Source: Zhengella sp020637775 (lineage in GTDB: Bacteria; Pseudomonadota; Alphaproteobacteria; Rhizobiales; Rhizobiaceae). Taken from it: a stretch of DNA of 64,000 nucleotides. Positions within the stretch are counted from its first letter, which is position 1. The number at the start of each line of letters is the position of its first letter. The stretch spans positions 248,001 through 312,000 of the forward strand of contig NZ_JAWKWO010000003.1 in assembly GCF_041397485.1 (NCBI RefSeq). Direction: 5' to 3'. The notes under the pieces are model-generated. The model made no database searches. It had not been told where the DNA came from and saw only the letters and a list, made by a program, of their open reading frames with translations. Made by a program: the position numbers and the translations under genes. Shown one piece after another: positions 1 to 8,480 of this stretch.

Positions 1-392
1 TCGAGGAAAGTCCGGGCTCCACGGAAACACGGTGCCGGGCAACGCCCGGCGGGGGAAACCCCAGGGAAAGCGCCACAGAAAGCAAACCGCCCCGCCTGCA
101 TTCCGGCTCAACCGCTCCTGCGCGGTCAATCGAGCCTGAATGCTGGCGGGGCAAGGGTGAAAGGGTGGGGTAAGAGCCCACCGCGCGGGCAGCAATGTCG
201 GCGGCACGGCAAGCCCCACCGGGAGCAAGACCGAATAGGGACGATGCGGCGAAAGCCAGGGCTGTTTCCGGCCCCAGTCGTCCGGGTTGGTTGCTTGAGG
301 CGTCCGGCAACGGGCGTCCCAGAGGAATGGTCGCCACGTCCATGCTCTCGCGGGCATGGGCCATACAGAACCCGGCTTACAGGCCGGCTGAC
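1..392 (+). ncRNA. rnpB: RNase P RNA, class A (5' end cut off by the window)
   Basis: RNase P RNA is the catalytic subunit that trims tRNA 5' leaders. The conserved CR-I block gaggaaagtccgggctcc starts at base 3. The matching CR-V block, acagaacccggcttaca, lies at about 365-381. Together these form the P4 core of bacterial type A RNase P RNA. GC-rich hairpins typical of alphaproteobacteria lie between them. The P1-P3 region that should precede CR-I is missing, so roughly 60 bases lie outside the window. The 3' end is placed at about 392 from the acceptor-like ggccggctga, followed by a short T run (394-398). It converges with the minus-strand lyase, whose stop is at 405. Small reading frames across this segment are ignored. 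Confidence 0.95.
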
Positions 393-404
393 ATTTTTCC
401 CTCG

Positions 405-1517
405 TCAGGTCCCGCGGCCGAGGGCCTTGGCGAGTGCGCCCCAGAGAACCTCGGCAGGTTCGCACCCGATGGAGAGGCGGACGAAACCGGGTGCAACGGC
501 ATCGCCCCAGCGCGCGCGACGCTCTGCCGAAGTATGAACGCCGCCAAAGGAAGTGGCGGGCTGCACCAGCGGACATGAATCGATAAAGGCCTCTGCGGAT
601 TCGGCATCGGAGAGCGTTACGCCGATCAGAAATCCGAAGCGCTGCATCTGGCGCGCGGCAATCGCGTGCCCGGGGTCCGATTCAAGGCCCGGATACCGGA
701 CCGAAACGACCCCCGGCATTTCAAGAAGCCTTCCGGCGATCAAGGCGGCATTCCGGCACATGCGGTCGAGGCGGACATCAAGGGTTTCCAGCCCGCGATG
801 AACGAGCCATGCCTCGAAGGGCCCGGGAATGGCGCCTGCCAGCTTCCGCCAGTCCTTCAACGCGGCAAGCAGGCCTTCATCACGCGTCGCGACATGCCCG
901 AACAAGGCATCGGAATGTCCGTTCATCGCCTTGGTATCCGAGGAAAGCACGAGGTCGCAGCCCTGGTCGAGCGGCTGCTGTCCCAGCGGCGTCATGGTGG
1001 TGTTGTCGGCAACGGTGATCGCGCCAGCCGCACGGGCCTGGCGGGCGACCTCAGCGATGTCACACACGTCGAGGCCCGGATTCGACGGACTTTCAATGAA
1101 GACGAGCCGGTAGTCCGCAAATCCGCCCTCCAGGAAGCGTGCCGTCGGCCGGGTGTCGAACGTGACGCCCAGCGGGGTCAGGAACCGATCCGCGAGGATG
1201 CGGGTGGTATAATAGCCGTCAGATGGCAGCAGCACGCGGTCGCCTGCTCTGAGCATGCTGTAGAAGACGGCTGCAATCGCCGCCATGCCCGATGGAAATG
1301 CAGCCGCCCCGGCGTTTTCCAGAAGCCCCAGCGCCGCTTCGAGATGTTCCCACGTGGCGTTGGAGAAGCGGCCGTATTGCGCATGGCCGGAAGGATCTCC
1401 GGGCAGATGGTACATGGACGCCATTGTCAATGGCAGGGCGACGGGATCGCCCTTGGCAAGGGTCTCGGCTCTCAGATGCAGCAGACGTGCTGCGCGGCTG
1501 TTGGCTGTCTCGGTCAT
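405..1517 (-). CDS. PLP-dependent cystathionine gamma/beta-lyase family enzyme
   Basis: A 370-residue member of the Cys/Met-metabolism PLP enzyme family (fold type I), which cleaves or forms thioether amino acids such as cystathionine in the cytoplasm. The cofactor lysine is K196 in the motif SSDTKAMNGHSD, matching the family S-x-TK-hhxGHSD pattern. The substrate/phosphate region YGRFSNATWEHLE (about 48-60) is also present. The start at 1517 is chosen over upstream in-frame ATGs because GGAG lies 8 bases before it and homologues begin near MTE. The gene converges with rnpB and diverges from the dcw operon. Whether it acts mainly as beta-lyase (metC), gamma-lyase or gamma-synthase cannot be settled from sequence alone. 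Confidence 0.88.
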   Translation of the reverse strand: MTETANSRAARLLHLRAETLAKGDPVALPLTMASMYHLPGDPSGHAQYGRFSNATWEHLEAALGLLENAGAAAFPSGMAAIAAVFYSMLRAGDRVLLPSDGYYTTRILADRFLTPLGVTFDTRPTARFLEGGFADYRLVFIESPSNPGLDVCDIAEVARQARAAGAITVADNTTMTPLGQQPLDQGCDLVLSSDTKAMNGHSDALFGHVATRDEGLLAALKDWRKLAGAIPGPFEAWLVHRGLETLDVRLDRMCRNAALIAGRLLEMPGVVSVRYPGLESDPGHAIAARQMQRFGFLIGVTLSDAESAEAFIDSCPLVQPATSFGGVHTSAERRARWGDAVAPGFVRLSIGCEPAEVLWGALAKALGRGT

Positions 1518-1709
1518 CTTGTCTCCATGCCGCCTGTCCATGCGACGATTGTTCACGGCGCAATTCCTATGGCGGCGCATGGAACGGAGCAAGCCCTCGT
1601 TGCGCCGCGAAAGCCTAACGGTTCCTTAATCTTAAGCCCTTATAAACCAAAACGAACGGTAGACCGCAGGCCCCGGAACCGCTCCCGCGGTGGCTTTGGG
1701 GGAGGCAAT

Positions 1710-1734
1710 TCCCATTGACGCCCATATGCTCCCA
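1710..1734 (-). promoter_or_regulatory. Three phased MraZ-binding boxes (operator of the dcw operon)
   Basis: On the plus strand the boxes read TCCCA (1710-1714), GCCCA (1720-1724) and TCCCA (1730-1734). On the minus strand they are TGGGA, TGGGC and TGGGA with exactly 5 bases between them, a 10-base helical period. This is the TGGGN-N5-TGGGN pattern known for E. coli MraZ. A degenerate fourth box (CCCCT, 1740-1744) keeps the phase. The array lies about 200 bases upstream of mraZ, so autoregulation of mraZ and the dcw operon is inferred. Confidence 0.8.
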
Positions 1735-1866
1735 TGATACCCCTGAACACACATCGCCAATCAGTTTCAGTTTCTTGTTTGCGGAATGATCCTCCGCCCG
1801 GGTCCGGTGCCCGGCGGACGTGTTTCCGTGTGGGGATAACGGCAAGGAATTTCGGCGGTGGAAGTG

Positions 1867-1886
1867 CGCAGGGTGAAAGCCCTGCG
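1867..1886 (+). promoter_or_regulatory. Small leader hairpin upstream of mraZ
   Basis: An inverted repeat CGCAGGG / CCCTGCG (7 bp) with a TGAAAG loop lies 49 bases before the mraZ start. It has no T tail, so it is not a classical terminator. It might shape the mRNA leader or be chance in GC-rich DNA. Confidence 0.25.
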
Positions 1887-1935
1887 GGATGCGGCGCAAG
1901 AGAGGGCCGGCCCGCGATGGCGGACCGGAAGGTGC

Positions 1936-2415
1936 ATGGACCGTTTTCTGTCGAACGCGGTAAACCGGATCGACGCGAAGGGGCGGGTTTCCGTGCCGGC
2001 GCATTTCCGGGCGGTTCTGCAGAAGCGCGGTTTCCAGGAGTTGTACGCTCTGAGTGCCCTGGATGTTCCGGCCATCGATATGGGCGGGCTCGACCTGCTG
2101 GATCGCTACGAGGCGCGGCTTGGGGCGGAAGACCCGTTTCTCCAGACGGCCGACGACATGTCCTTCTTTTGCCATGGCGACGGGGCATTCGTGAAAGTGG
2201 ATGCCGAGGGACGTTTCACGGTGCCCGATTTCATCCGCGAGCATACGGGCATAGCCTCCGAGGTGGCCTTTGTCGGGCGGGGCCAGTTCTTTCAGGTCTG
2301 GGAGCCGGGCCGGTTTGCGGCACACCGGAGGGAGGTGCGTTCGAGGCTGTTGAAATTGCGGCAGGACCTGGCGGAAGAAGCACGCGGCAAGGCCGGATAC
2401 GGGAGAGAAGCATGA
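1936..2415 (+). CDS. mraZ: Transcriptional regulator MraZ
   Basis: MraZ is an AbrB-fold DNA-binding protein that represses its own operon, the first gene of dcw clusters in most bacteria. The 159-residue product has the two family half-repeats, each with a basic turn: RIDAKGRVSVP near the N-terminus and VDAEGRFTVP in the middle. The start at 1936 is preferred over an in-frame ATG 78 bases upstream because GGAAGG lies just before it and the family starts with MDRFLSN-like residues. The stop overlaps the rsmH start (ATGA). Its likely target is the box array at 1710-1734. Confidence 0.95.
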   Translation: MDRFLSNAVNRIDAKGRVSVPAHFRAVLQKRGFQELYALSALDVPAIDMGGLDLLDRYEARLGAEDPFLQTADDMSFFCHGDGAFVKVDAEGRFTVPDFIREHTGIASEVAFVGRGQFFQVWEPGRFAAHRREVRSRLLKLRQDLAEEARGKAGYGREA

Positions 2416-3419
2416 TGGCGGGAGGCGCGGGCAAGCCGGGTTCCATGGAGACCGGCCAGCGGCATGTTCCGGTCATGTTGCCCGCGGTGCTGGAGGCCCT
2501 TCAGCCGGGGGAGGGGCAGGTCGTTTGCGACGGTACTTTCGGCGCGGGTGGTTACAGCCGTGCAATCCTCGACGCTGGCGCCCGGGTGGTGGCTGTGGAT
2601 CGCGATCCGGATGCGGCCAGAACGGCCGGCCTGTTTCGCAGCGAATATGGTGATGCGTTCCGCTTTGAGGCCGGACCGTTCTCCAGGCTGGACGAACTTG
2701 CCGGGGTGCCGCTCGACGGCGTGGTCCTGGATATCGGCGTTTCCTCCATGCAACTGGATGAGGCAGGGCGCGGCTTCTCCTTTCGCCAGGACGGCCCGCT
2801 TGACATGCGCATGGCGCAGGCAGGCATGACGGCCGCGGATGTCGTGAACCGGTTCAAGGCCGGCGACCTTGCGCGCATCTTTTCGTTTCTCGGTGAAGAG
2901 CGTCATGCCGGACGCATCGCGCGGGCCATCGAACGGCGGCGCGAGGAAAAGCCTTACGAGCGTACACTGGAACTGGCGTCCACTGTGGAGGCGGTTATCG
3001 GTCGCAATCCGAAAGACAAGATCCATCCCGCGACGCGCGTGTTTCAGGCGCTGCGCATCTTCGTCAACGATGAACTCGGCGAGCTGGCGCGCGGGCTGCT
3101 TGCCGCCGAGCGCGGCCTCATGCCCGGCGGGCGGCTGGTCGTGGTGACGTTTCACTCCCTGGAAGACCGGATCGTGAAGCGGTTCATACAGGATCGCGCC
3201 GGCACGGGCGGCGGTTCGCGCCATATGCCGGAGACAGTTGCCAGGGCGGCGACCTTCAGGAAGGCCGGCGGCGTGGTGATGGCTTCCGAAGCGGAAGCGT
3301 CTGCAAATCTGCGCGCGCGTTCGGCCAAGCTTCGAGCAGCCATCCGCACGGATGCACCGGCCGAGGTAGCGGACTGGACGATTTTCGGACTGCCGAAACT
3401 GCCGGCGATCGACGGCTAG
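2412..3419 (+). CDS. rsmH: 16S rRNA (cytosine(1402)-N(4))-methyltransferase RsmH
   Basis: RsmH (MraW) uses S-adenosylmethionine to methylate N4 of C1402 in the ribosomal decoding centre. The 335-residue protein has the SAM-binding loop GTFGAGGYS (about 41-49), the acidic strand end AVDRDP, and the family motif DIGVSSMQLDEAGRGFSF followed by GPLDMRM. The C-terminal VVTFHSLEDRIVK block is also typical. Translation starts at the first of two adjacent ATG codons, overlapping the mraZ stop by 4 bases, so coupling is likely. Length is normal. Confidence 0.96.
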   Translation: MMAGGAGKPGSMETGQRHVPVMLPAVLEALQPGEGQVVCDGTFGAGGYSRAILDAGARVVAVDRDPDAARTAGLFRSEYGDAFRFEAGPFSRLDELAGVPLDGVVLDIGVSSMQLDEAGRGFSFRQDGPLDMRMAQAGMTAADVVNRFKAGDLARIFSFLGEERHAGRIARAIERRREEKPYERTLELASTVEAVIGRNPKDKIHPATRVFQALRIFVNDELGELARGLLAAERGLMPGGRLVVVTFHSLEDRIVKRFIQDRAGTGGGSRHMPETVARAATFRKAGGVVMASEAEASANLRARSAKLRAAIRTDAPAEVADWTIFGLPKLPAIDG

Positions 3420-3435
3420 GAAGGACGCAAGGGGC

Positions 3436-3813
3436 ATGACCATGTTCAGAACATTCGACATGATCCTGATTGCGGCGATGGTGGGGGCAGCCGCATTCAC
3501 ATATCAGACGAAGCATGAGGCGGAATCGGTGAAGCGCACCATTCGTGCGCTGAGCGAGAAGATCAGGCACGAGCGGGACACGATCGACATCCTCAATGCC
3601 GATTGGGCACTGCTGACGCAGCCGGCGCGTATCCAGGTGATGGCTGACAAGTTCGCAGACGAACTCGGGCTTGAGCCGGTCGAGCCAATCCAGATCGGAG
3701 ACATCGCATCCCTGCCGGATCGACCCATTGCCCAGCCGGGCGACGAAGGTCTGTCCGAGGCCATGGTGGAGCTTGGGCAGGACAATGTCCGGACGGGAGC
3801 AGTAAAACCATGA
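3436..3813 (+). CDS. ftsL: Cell division protein FtsL
   Basis: A 125-residue bitopic membrane protein with one N-terminal transmembrane segment (about residues 7-22), followed by a coiled-coil stretch (about 27-50) containing KRTIRALSEKIRHERDTI. The conserved DWALLTQPARIQ region comes next. FtsL joins the FtsQ-FtsL-FtsB divisome subcomplex and activates FtsWI. The position between rsmH and ftsI supports the call more than sequence identity does, because this family diverges fast. The stop overlaps the ftsI start (ATGA). The acidic Pro-rich tail is unremarkable for alphaproteobacteria. Confidence 0.92.
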   Translation: MTMFRTFDMILIAAMVGAAAFTYQTKHEAESVKRTIRALSEKIRHERDTIDILNADWALLTQPARIQVMADKFADELGLEPVEPIQIGDIASLPDRPIAQPGDEGLSEAMVELGQDNVRTGAVKP

Positions 3814-5525
3814 TCGGCATGCCTTTCACCCGCAAATCCGCCGGCTCTCCGTCGGGCGAGGCGCGTATTGTCGTACAGGGGGCACGCAAGTTTTCGGGCG
3901 GAAGGGCGCGGCGCCGCGTGCTGATGACCATGGCCGTCTTCATGGGCATCTACACTGTCATCGGTGGCCGGCTTGCGCTGCTCGCCATGGAAGAGCCGCG
4001 GCAAGGCGGACCCGCGATAGCGCGGCAACAGGCATCGCGGCCCGATATCGTCGACCGGAACGGCGATGTCATGGCAACCGACATCATCACCGCCTCTCTC
4101 TTTGCCGAGCCACGCAATATCGTCGATCCCGACGAGGCAATCGAACAACTGGTAACCGTGCTGCCAGATCTCGACTATGAGCAAACCTACCGGCGGCTGA
4201 AAAGCGATGCGGGTTTCGTCTGGCTCAAGCGGGAGCTAACGCCGGCGCAAAAGGCGCAAATCCATCGCCTCGGCATCCCCGGTATCGGTTTTCGCGCCGA
4301 GAAGCGGCGGTTCTATCCCGGAGGGCCCACCGCTGCCCATATCCTCGGCCTCGTCAACATCGACAACCAGGGCATTGCGGGGATCGAGAAATACATAGAC
4401 GGGCAGGGGCTGGCCGACCTGCGCGACGCGGGCCTGGCGGCAGCCGACGACCTGGCACCCTTCCAACTGTCCATCGATCAACGGGTCCAGCATATCGTTC
4501 GGGACGAACTGGAAGATGCGATGGCCCGCTACAAGGCCATTGCAGCCGGCGCGGTTGTTCTCGACGTTCACACCGGCGAGATTGCTGCCATGGCATCGCT
4601 GCCGGATTTCAACCCCAACAATCCGTTCAATGCCAATGACAAGGACCGCCTCAACCGCATGTCGGCCGGGGTGTTCGAAATGGGGTCGACATTCAAGGCC
4701 TTCACCACCGCAATGGCACTGGATTCGGGGTTGGTTTCCATCAACGACCATTTCGATGCAACGCGGCCCATCCGGATTGCCGGGTTCACGATCAATGATT
4801 TTCATGGCAAGCGGCGTGTGCTGTCCGTTCCGGAGATCTTCATTTATTCCTCGAACATCGGAACGGCGAAAATGGCCGATGCCGTCGGGATCGAGGGGCA
4901 CCGCGCCTTCCTGAAACGCATGGGGCTGCTTGACCGGGTTACCCTCGAACTTCCGGAAGTGGCAACGCCCACGGAACCGAGGGAATGGAAGAAGCTCAAT
5001 TCCATCACAATTTCGTACGGGCACGGTATGTCCACCACGCCATTGCAGACGGCTGTGGCCGCGGCTGCGCTGCTGAATGGCGGCAAGCTCATTCCGCCGA
5101 CATTGCTGCCGCGTACGCAACAGGAAGCCGACAGCCTGGCAAGACAAGTGCTCTCTGAAAAGGCTAGCCAGGAGATGCGTTACCTGTTCCGCCTGAATGT
5201 GGAAAAGGGCTCGGGGCGCCGTGCCGAGGTTCCGGGTTACTTCGTTGGCGGGAAAACCGGAACGGCCGAAAAAGTGGTCAACGGCCGGTACTCGTCCAAC
5301 AAGCGGTTCAACGCATTTCTTTCGGCCTTTCCCATCGATGACCCGCGATATGTAGTGCTTGTGATCATCGATGAACCGAAACCGGAGCGTGAAGGTATCG
5401 GTGCCACGGCTGGCATGAATGCAGCGCCAACCGTGGCGAACATCATCCGGCGATCCGCCGCGCTGCTTGGCGTGAAGCCTGAATTCGGTCATGAAAGTGA
5501 GGCTTTGCTCGCTTCCTATCGCTGA
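3810..5525 (+). CDS. ftsI: Penicillin-binding protein 3 / FtsI, septal peptidoglycan transpeptidase
   Basis: FtsI is the class B penicillin-binding protein that crosslinks septal peptidoglycan. The 571-residue protein has a cytoplasmic N-terminus and one membrane segment (about 38-58). The pedestal domain starts with RPDIVDRNG, and the transpeptidase domain follows. The three active-site motifs are intact: STFK with nucleophile S293, SSN at 347-349, and KTG at 482-484. It overlaps ftsL by 4 bases and is followed 49 bases later by murE. Its glycosyltransferase partner would be FtsW, which in this sequence is frameshifted. Confidence 0.97.
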   Translation: MIGMPFTRKSAGSPSGEARIVVQGARKFSGGRARRRVLMTMAVFMGIYTVIGGRLALLAMEEPRQGGPAIARQQASRPDIVDRNGDVMATDIITASLFAEPRNIVDPDEAIEQLVTVLPDLDYEQTYRRLKSDAGFVWLKRELTPAQKAQIHRLGIPGIGFRAEKRRFYPGGPTAAHILGLVNIDNQGIAGIEKYIDGQGLADLRDAGLAAADDLAPFQLSIDQRVQHIVRDELEDAMARYKAIAAGAVVLDVHTGEIAAMASLPDFNPNNPFNANDKDRLNRMSAGVFEMGSTFKAFTTAMALDSGLVSINDHFDATRPIRIAGFTINDFHGKRRVLSVPEIFIYSSNIGTAKMADAVGIEGHRAFLKRMGLLDRVTLELPEVATPTEPREWKKLNSITISYGHGMSTTPLQTAVAAAALLNGGKLIPPTLLPRTQQEADSLARQVLSEKASQEMRYLFRLNVEKGSGRRAEVPGYFVGGKTGTAEKVVNGRYSSNKRFNAFLSAFPIDDPRYVVLVIIDEPKPEREGIGATAGMNAAPTVANIIRRSAALLGVKPEFGHESEALLASYR

Positions 5526-5574
5526 TTCTGCGCCGGCGGGCATTGTTCCGCAGCGACCAAGAGATTGATTTGCA

Positions 5575-7029
5575 ATGCTGTTGAAGGAACTTGCCGATAT
5601 CTTCCCCCTGCTGCCTTCGGGCGCGGATGAGACCGATGTGACGGGAATCAGTGCCGATTCCCGAAGGATCGCGCCCGGAAACCTGTTCGCTGCCCTGACG
5701 GGCAGCAGGGCGAAAGGCGCGGATTTCGCGAGGGATGCCATTGCCGCAGGTGCGGTTGCGATCATCGCAGAGGATGGGATTTCGATCGGCGATATGGGAG
5801 TGCCAGTGCTGAGCGTGCCAGACGCGCGCCGGGCGCTGGCGCTTGCAGCCGCCCGTTTCCATCCCGGACAACCGGAGACCATGGTCGCTGTGACGGGTAC
5901 GGCCGGAAAAACCTCGGTCGCTGCATTCGTGCGGCAGATCTGGGAGCACGCTGGCTTCGCTTCGGCGTCCATTGGAACGACAGGTGTGGTTTCGCCCGGG
6001 CGTGAGGAATACGGCTCGCTGACGACGCCCGATCCGGTTGCCTTGCACACGCTGCTCTGCGAACTGGCCAATGCCGGCGTGACACATGCGTCCATGGAAG
6101 CCTCAAGCCATGGGCTGGACCAGCGGCGGCTCGATGGTGTGCGGCTTGCGGCAGGCGGCTTTACCAATCTCGGCCGCGACCACATGGACTATCACCCCAC
6201 GATCGAGGCCTATCATGGCGCCAAGATGCGTCTGTTCGATACGCTGCTCGCCAAGGGTTCCCCGGCGGTTGTGTATGCGGATGACGCATGGTCCGAACCT
6301 ACCGTCGCCGCAGCTCGGAAAGCCGGCCTCGACGTGCTTACAGTCGGGCGTAAGGGCGCTTTCCTTTGCCTCAAGAGGGCTGAACATGAGCGTTTCCGGC
6401 AACGCGCCGAAATCGTCCATGGTGGCGTGACCTACGAGATCGATCTGCCGCTGGCCGGCGACTTCCAGATTGCCAATGCCCTTGTGGCATCCGGTCTGGC
6501 GATTGCCACGGGAACACCGGTCGCCACCGCCTTGCGAGCACTGGAGCATTTGAAGGGTGCGCCCGGGCGCCTGGATCTCGTCGGACATACGAAGGATGGC
6601 GCACAGGCCTATGTGGACTACGCACACAAGCCGGAGGCCCTGCAGAACGTGCTCGAATCGGTGCGACCGTTCACAACGGGCCGGATCGTCCTTGTCTTCG
6701 GGTGTGGCGGAGACCGCGACGCGGGAAAACGGCCGATCATGGGCGAAATCGCCGCGCGGCTCGCAGACGTGGTCATCGTTACCGATGACAATCCGAGGAG
6801 CGAGGAGCCCGCATCGATCCGGCGGCAGATCATGGTGGCGGCTCCGGGCGCCGAGGAAGTCGGTGACCGCCGCGAAGCCATCCGGACAGCCGTTTCGCGC
6901 CTGAGGGGCGGCGATACACTGATCGTTGCGGGCAAGGGGCACGAAACCGGACAGACGGTCGGTACCGAGACACGACATTTTTCCGACCGCGAGGAAATTG
7001 CCAGCGCATTGCAGGAGGTGTCGGTTTGA
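5575..7029 (+). CDS. murE: UDP-MurNAc-L-alanyl-D-glutamate--meso-diaminopimelate ligase
   Basis: MurE adds the third stem-peptide residue to UDP-MurNAc-dipeptide using ATP. The 484-residue protein has the Mur ligase P-loop GTAGKTS (108-114), the central domain with TTPDP, and the C-terminal DDNPR motif near residue 405. DNPR is the signature that selects meso-diaminopimelate over lysine. The carbamylated-lysine region and the Mur ligase C-terminal fold are complete. A TTG codon of murF overlaps the murE stop, indicating coupled translation. Confidence 0.97.
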   Translation: MLLKELADIFPLLPSGADETDVTGISADSRRIAPGNLFAALTGSRAKGADFARDAIAAGAVAIIAEDGISIGDMGVPVLSVPDARRALALAAARFHPGQPETMVAVTGTAGKTSVAAFVRQIWEHAGFASASIGTTGVVSPGREEYGSLTTPDPVALHTLLCELANAGVTHASMEASSHGLDQRRLDGVRLAAGGFTNLGRDHMDYHPTIEAYHGAKMRLFDTLLAKGSPAVVYADDAWSEPTVAAARKAGLDVLTVGRKGAFLCLKRAEHERFRQRAEIVHGGVTYEIDLPLAGDFQIANALVASGLAIATGTPVATALRALEHLKGAPGRLDLVGHTKDGAQAYVDYAHKPEALQNVLESVRPFTTGRIVLVFGCGGDRDAGKRPIMGEIAARLADVVIVTDDNPRSEEPASIRRQIMVAAPGAEEVGDRREAIRTAVSRLRGGDTLIVAGKGHETGQTVGTETRHFSDREEIASALQEVSV

Positions 7030-8477
7030 ACTGGTTGTGGACCACCGAGGCCATGGTCGAAGCCATGGAAGGCCGCCCGTTCGGCGACCTGCCCGATGGG
7101 GTAAGCGGCCTTTCGATCGACACGCGAACCCTGCAAAAGGGCGAGGCCTTTTTTGCCATCAAGGGTGAAAAGTTCGACGGGCACAATTTTGCGACGGCGG
7201 CCATGGCTGCCGGCGCGGGCCTGATGGTCGTTTCCGAAGCCAAGCTGCCGGCACTGGGCCGGCTCAAGATCGGCATGATCGTGGTCGACGATGTGCTGGT
7301 TGCGCTGGGTCGCCTGTCGAGGGCAGCGCGCGCCCGCGTTCGCGGTCAGGTGATTGCCGTGACCGGTTCGGCCGGCAAGACGACGACAAAGGAAATGCTG
7401 CGCGCCGCGCTCGCGCCGTCGGGACTTGTCCATGCCTCATCGAAGTCGTTCAACAACCATTGGGGCGTACCGCTGTCGCTTGCCCGGATGCCGGAAACCA
7501 CGGCCTTCGGCATTTTCGAGATCGGAATGAACCACGCTGGAGAGATCACGCCGCTGGTGGACATGGTCAAGCCGCATATCGGGATCGTCACCATGATCGG
7601 GGCGGCGCATCTCGGGCATTTCAAGAACCTTGACGAGATCGCTCACGCTAAGGCGGAGATTTTTTCGGGCATTGTTCCGGGCGGATACGCGCTCATCAAC
7701 CGCGATGACGGCAAGTATCGCCTTCTGGAGAAACTCGCCCACGAGGCAGGCGCCGAACATGTTCTGTCTTTCGGTGAACATGCCAAGGCCGACTACCGGC
7801 TGGCCGAATGCCACCTCGACGCGAGCGGCTCGGATTTCAAGGCGCGGATCGGTGCGGAGATGGTCAAGGGGCGGATCGGCGCGCCCGGACGTCATCTTGT
7901 CCAGAACGCGCTTGCCGTACTGGCAGCGGCGCATCTGGCAGGCGCCGACCTTGGCCATGCTGCACGCGCCCTTGGTGCCATCGAAGCGCAGGAGGGACGC
8001 GGCCGGCGCCATCTCCTGGCGCATCCGGAAGGCGGGCATATCACCTTGATCGACGAGAGCTACAATGCCAATCCTGCCTCTGTCCGGGCCGCCCTGTCCG
8101 TTCTCGCAGCCACACCGGTAGACAATGCAGGCCGACGCATCGCCGTTCTGGGCGACATGCTGGAACTCGGCAAGCATTCGGCAAAACAGCATGCCGAACT
8201 GGCCGCGCCTTTGCTGGAGGCCGACCTTCACCATCTCTATCTTGCCGGAACCGAGATGGCGGCACTGCGCGATGCCCTTCCGGATGGTTACCCGGCAAGC
8301 CATTTTCAGTCCGTCGAGGACCTCTGCCGGACATTGCTCGAGACTTTGAAGGGCGGGGACGTGATCATGCTCAAGTCGTCCAACGGGATCGGCTTCAAGC
8401 GTATCGTCGACGCCATTCTCGAAACCCATCCCGAAGCCGCGCCGCCGGCATCATCAACCGATACCGGCGGAGACTGA
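7026..8477 (+). CDS. murF: UDP-MurNAc-tripeptide--D-alanyl-D-alanine ligase MurF
   Basis: MurF attaches the D-Ala-D-Ala dipeptide made by Ddl, giving UDP-MurNAc-pentapeptide. The 483-residue protein shows the P-loop GSAGKTTTKEM (about 117-127), the central FNNHWGVPLSLA and GMNHAGEI blocks, and the C-terminal DESYNANP motif. The start is a TTG at 7026 overlapping the murE stop as TTGA. It is supported by AGGAGG at 7013-7018, seven bases upstream. No ATG exists nearby that would keep the conserved N-terminal TTEAM region. Confidence 0.96.
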   Translation: MNWLWTTEAMVEAMEGRPFGDLPDGVSGLSIDTRTLQKGEAFFAIKGEKFDGHNFATAAMAAGAGLMVVSEAKLPALGRLKIGMIVVDDVLVALGRLSRAARARVRGQVIAVTGSAGKTTTKEMLRAALAPSGLVHASSKSFNNHWGVPLSLARMPETTAFGIFEIGMNHAGEITPLVDMVKPHIGIVTMIGAAHLGHFKNLDEIAHAKAEIFSGIVPGGYALINRDDGKYRLLEKLAHEAGAEHVLSFGEHAKADYRLAECHLDASGSDFKARIGAEMVKGRIGAPGRHLVQNALAVLAAAHLAGADLGHAARALGAIEAQEGRGRRHLLAHPEGGHITLIDESYNANPASVRAALSVLAATPVDNAGRRIAVLGDMLELGKHSAKQHAELAAPLLEADLHHLYLAGTEMAALRDALPDGYPASHFQSVEDLCRTLLETLKGGDVIMLKSSNGIGFKRIVDAILETHPEAAPPASSTDTGGD

Positions 8478-8480
8478 CCG

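Larger units (their letters stand above)
1518..1935. other. Intergenic control region between the lyase and mraZ
   Basis: This 418-base gap separates two divergent genes and must hold the promoters for both. What can be seen: an AT-rich stretch at 1623-1653, an array of MraZ-type boxes at 1710-1734, and a short hairpin at 1867-1886 in the mraZ leader. No -35/-10 pair is clear enough to call. Reading frames that enter the region are extensions of neighbouring genes without ribosome-binding sites. Confidence 0.6.

Noticed and set aside
157..578. Two overlapping small plus-strand frames in the first 600 bases
   Set aside because: They lie over the RNase P RNA and its 3' flank, so no protein is expected.
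4236..6185. A 649-codon open frame on the minus strand opposite ftsI and murE
   Set aside because: It is antisense to two genes with intact catalytic motifs, lacks a ribosome site and recognisable domains, and is explained by GC-rich third positions.
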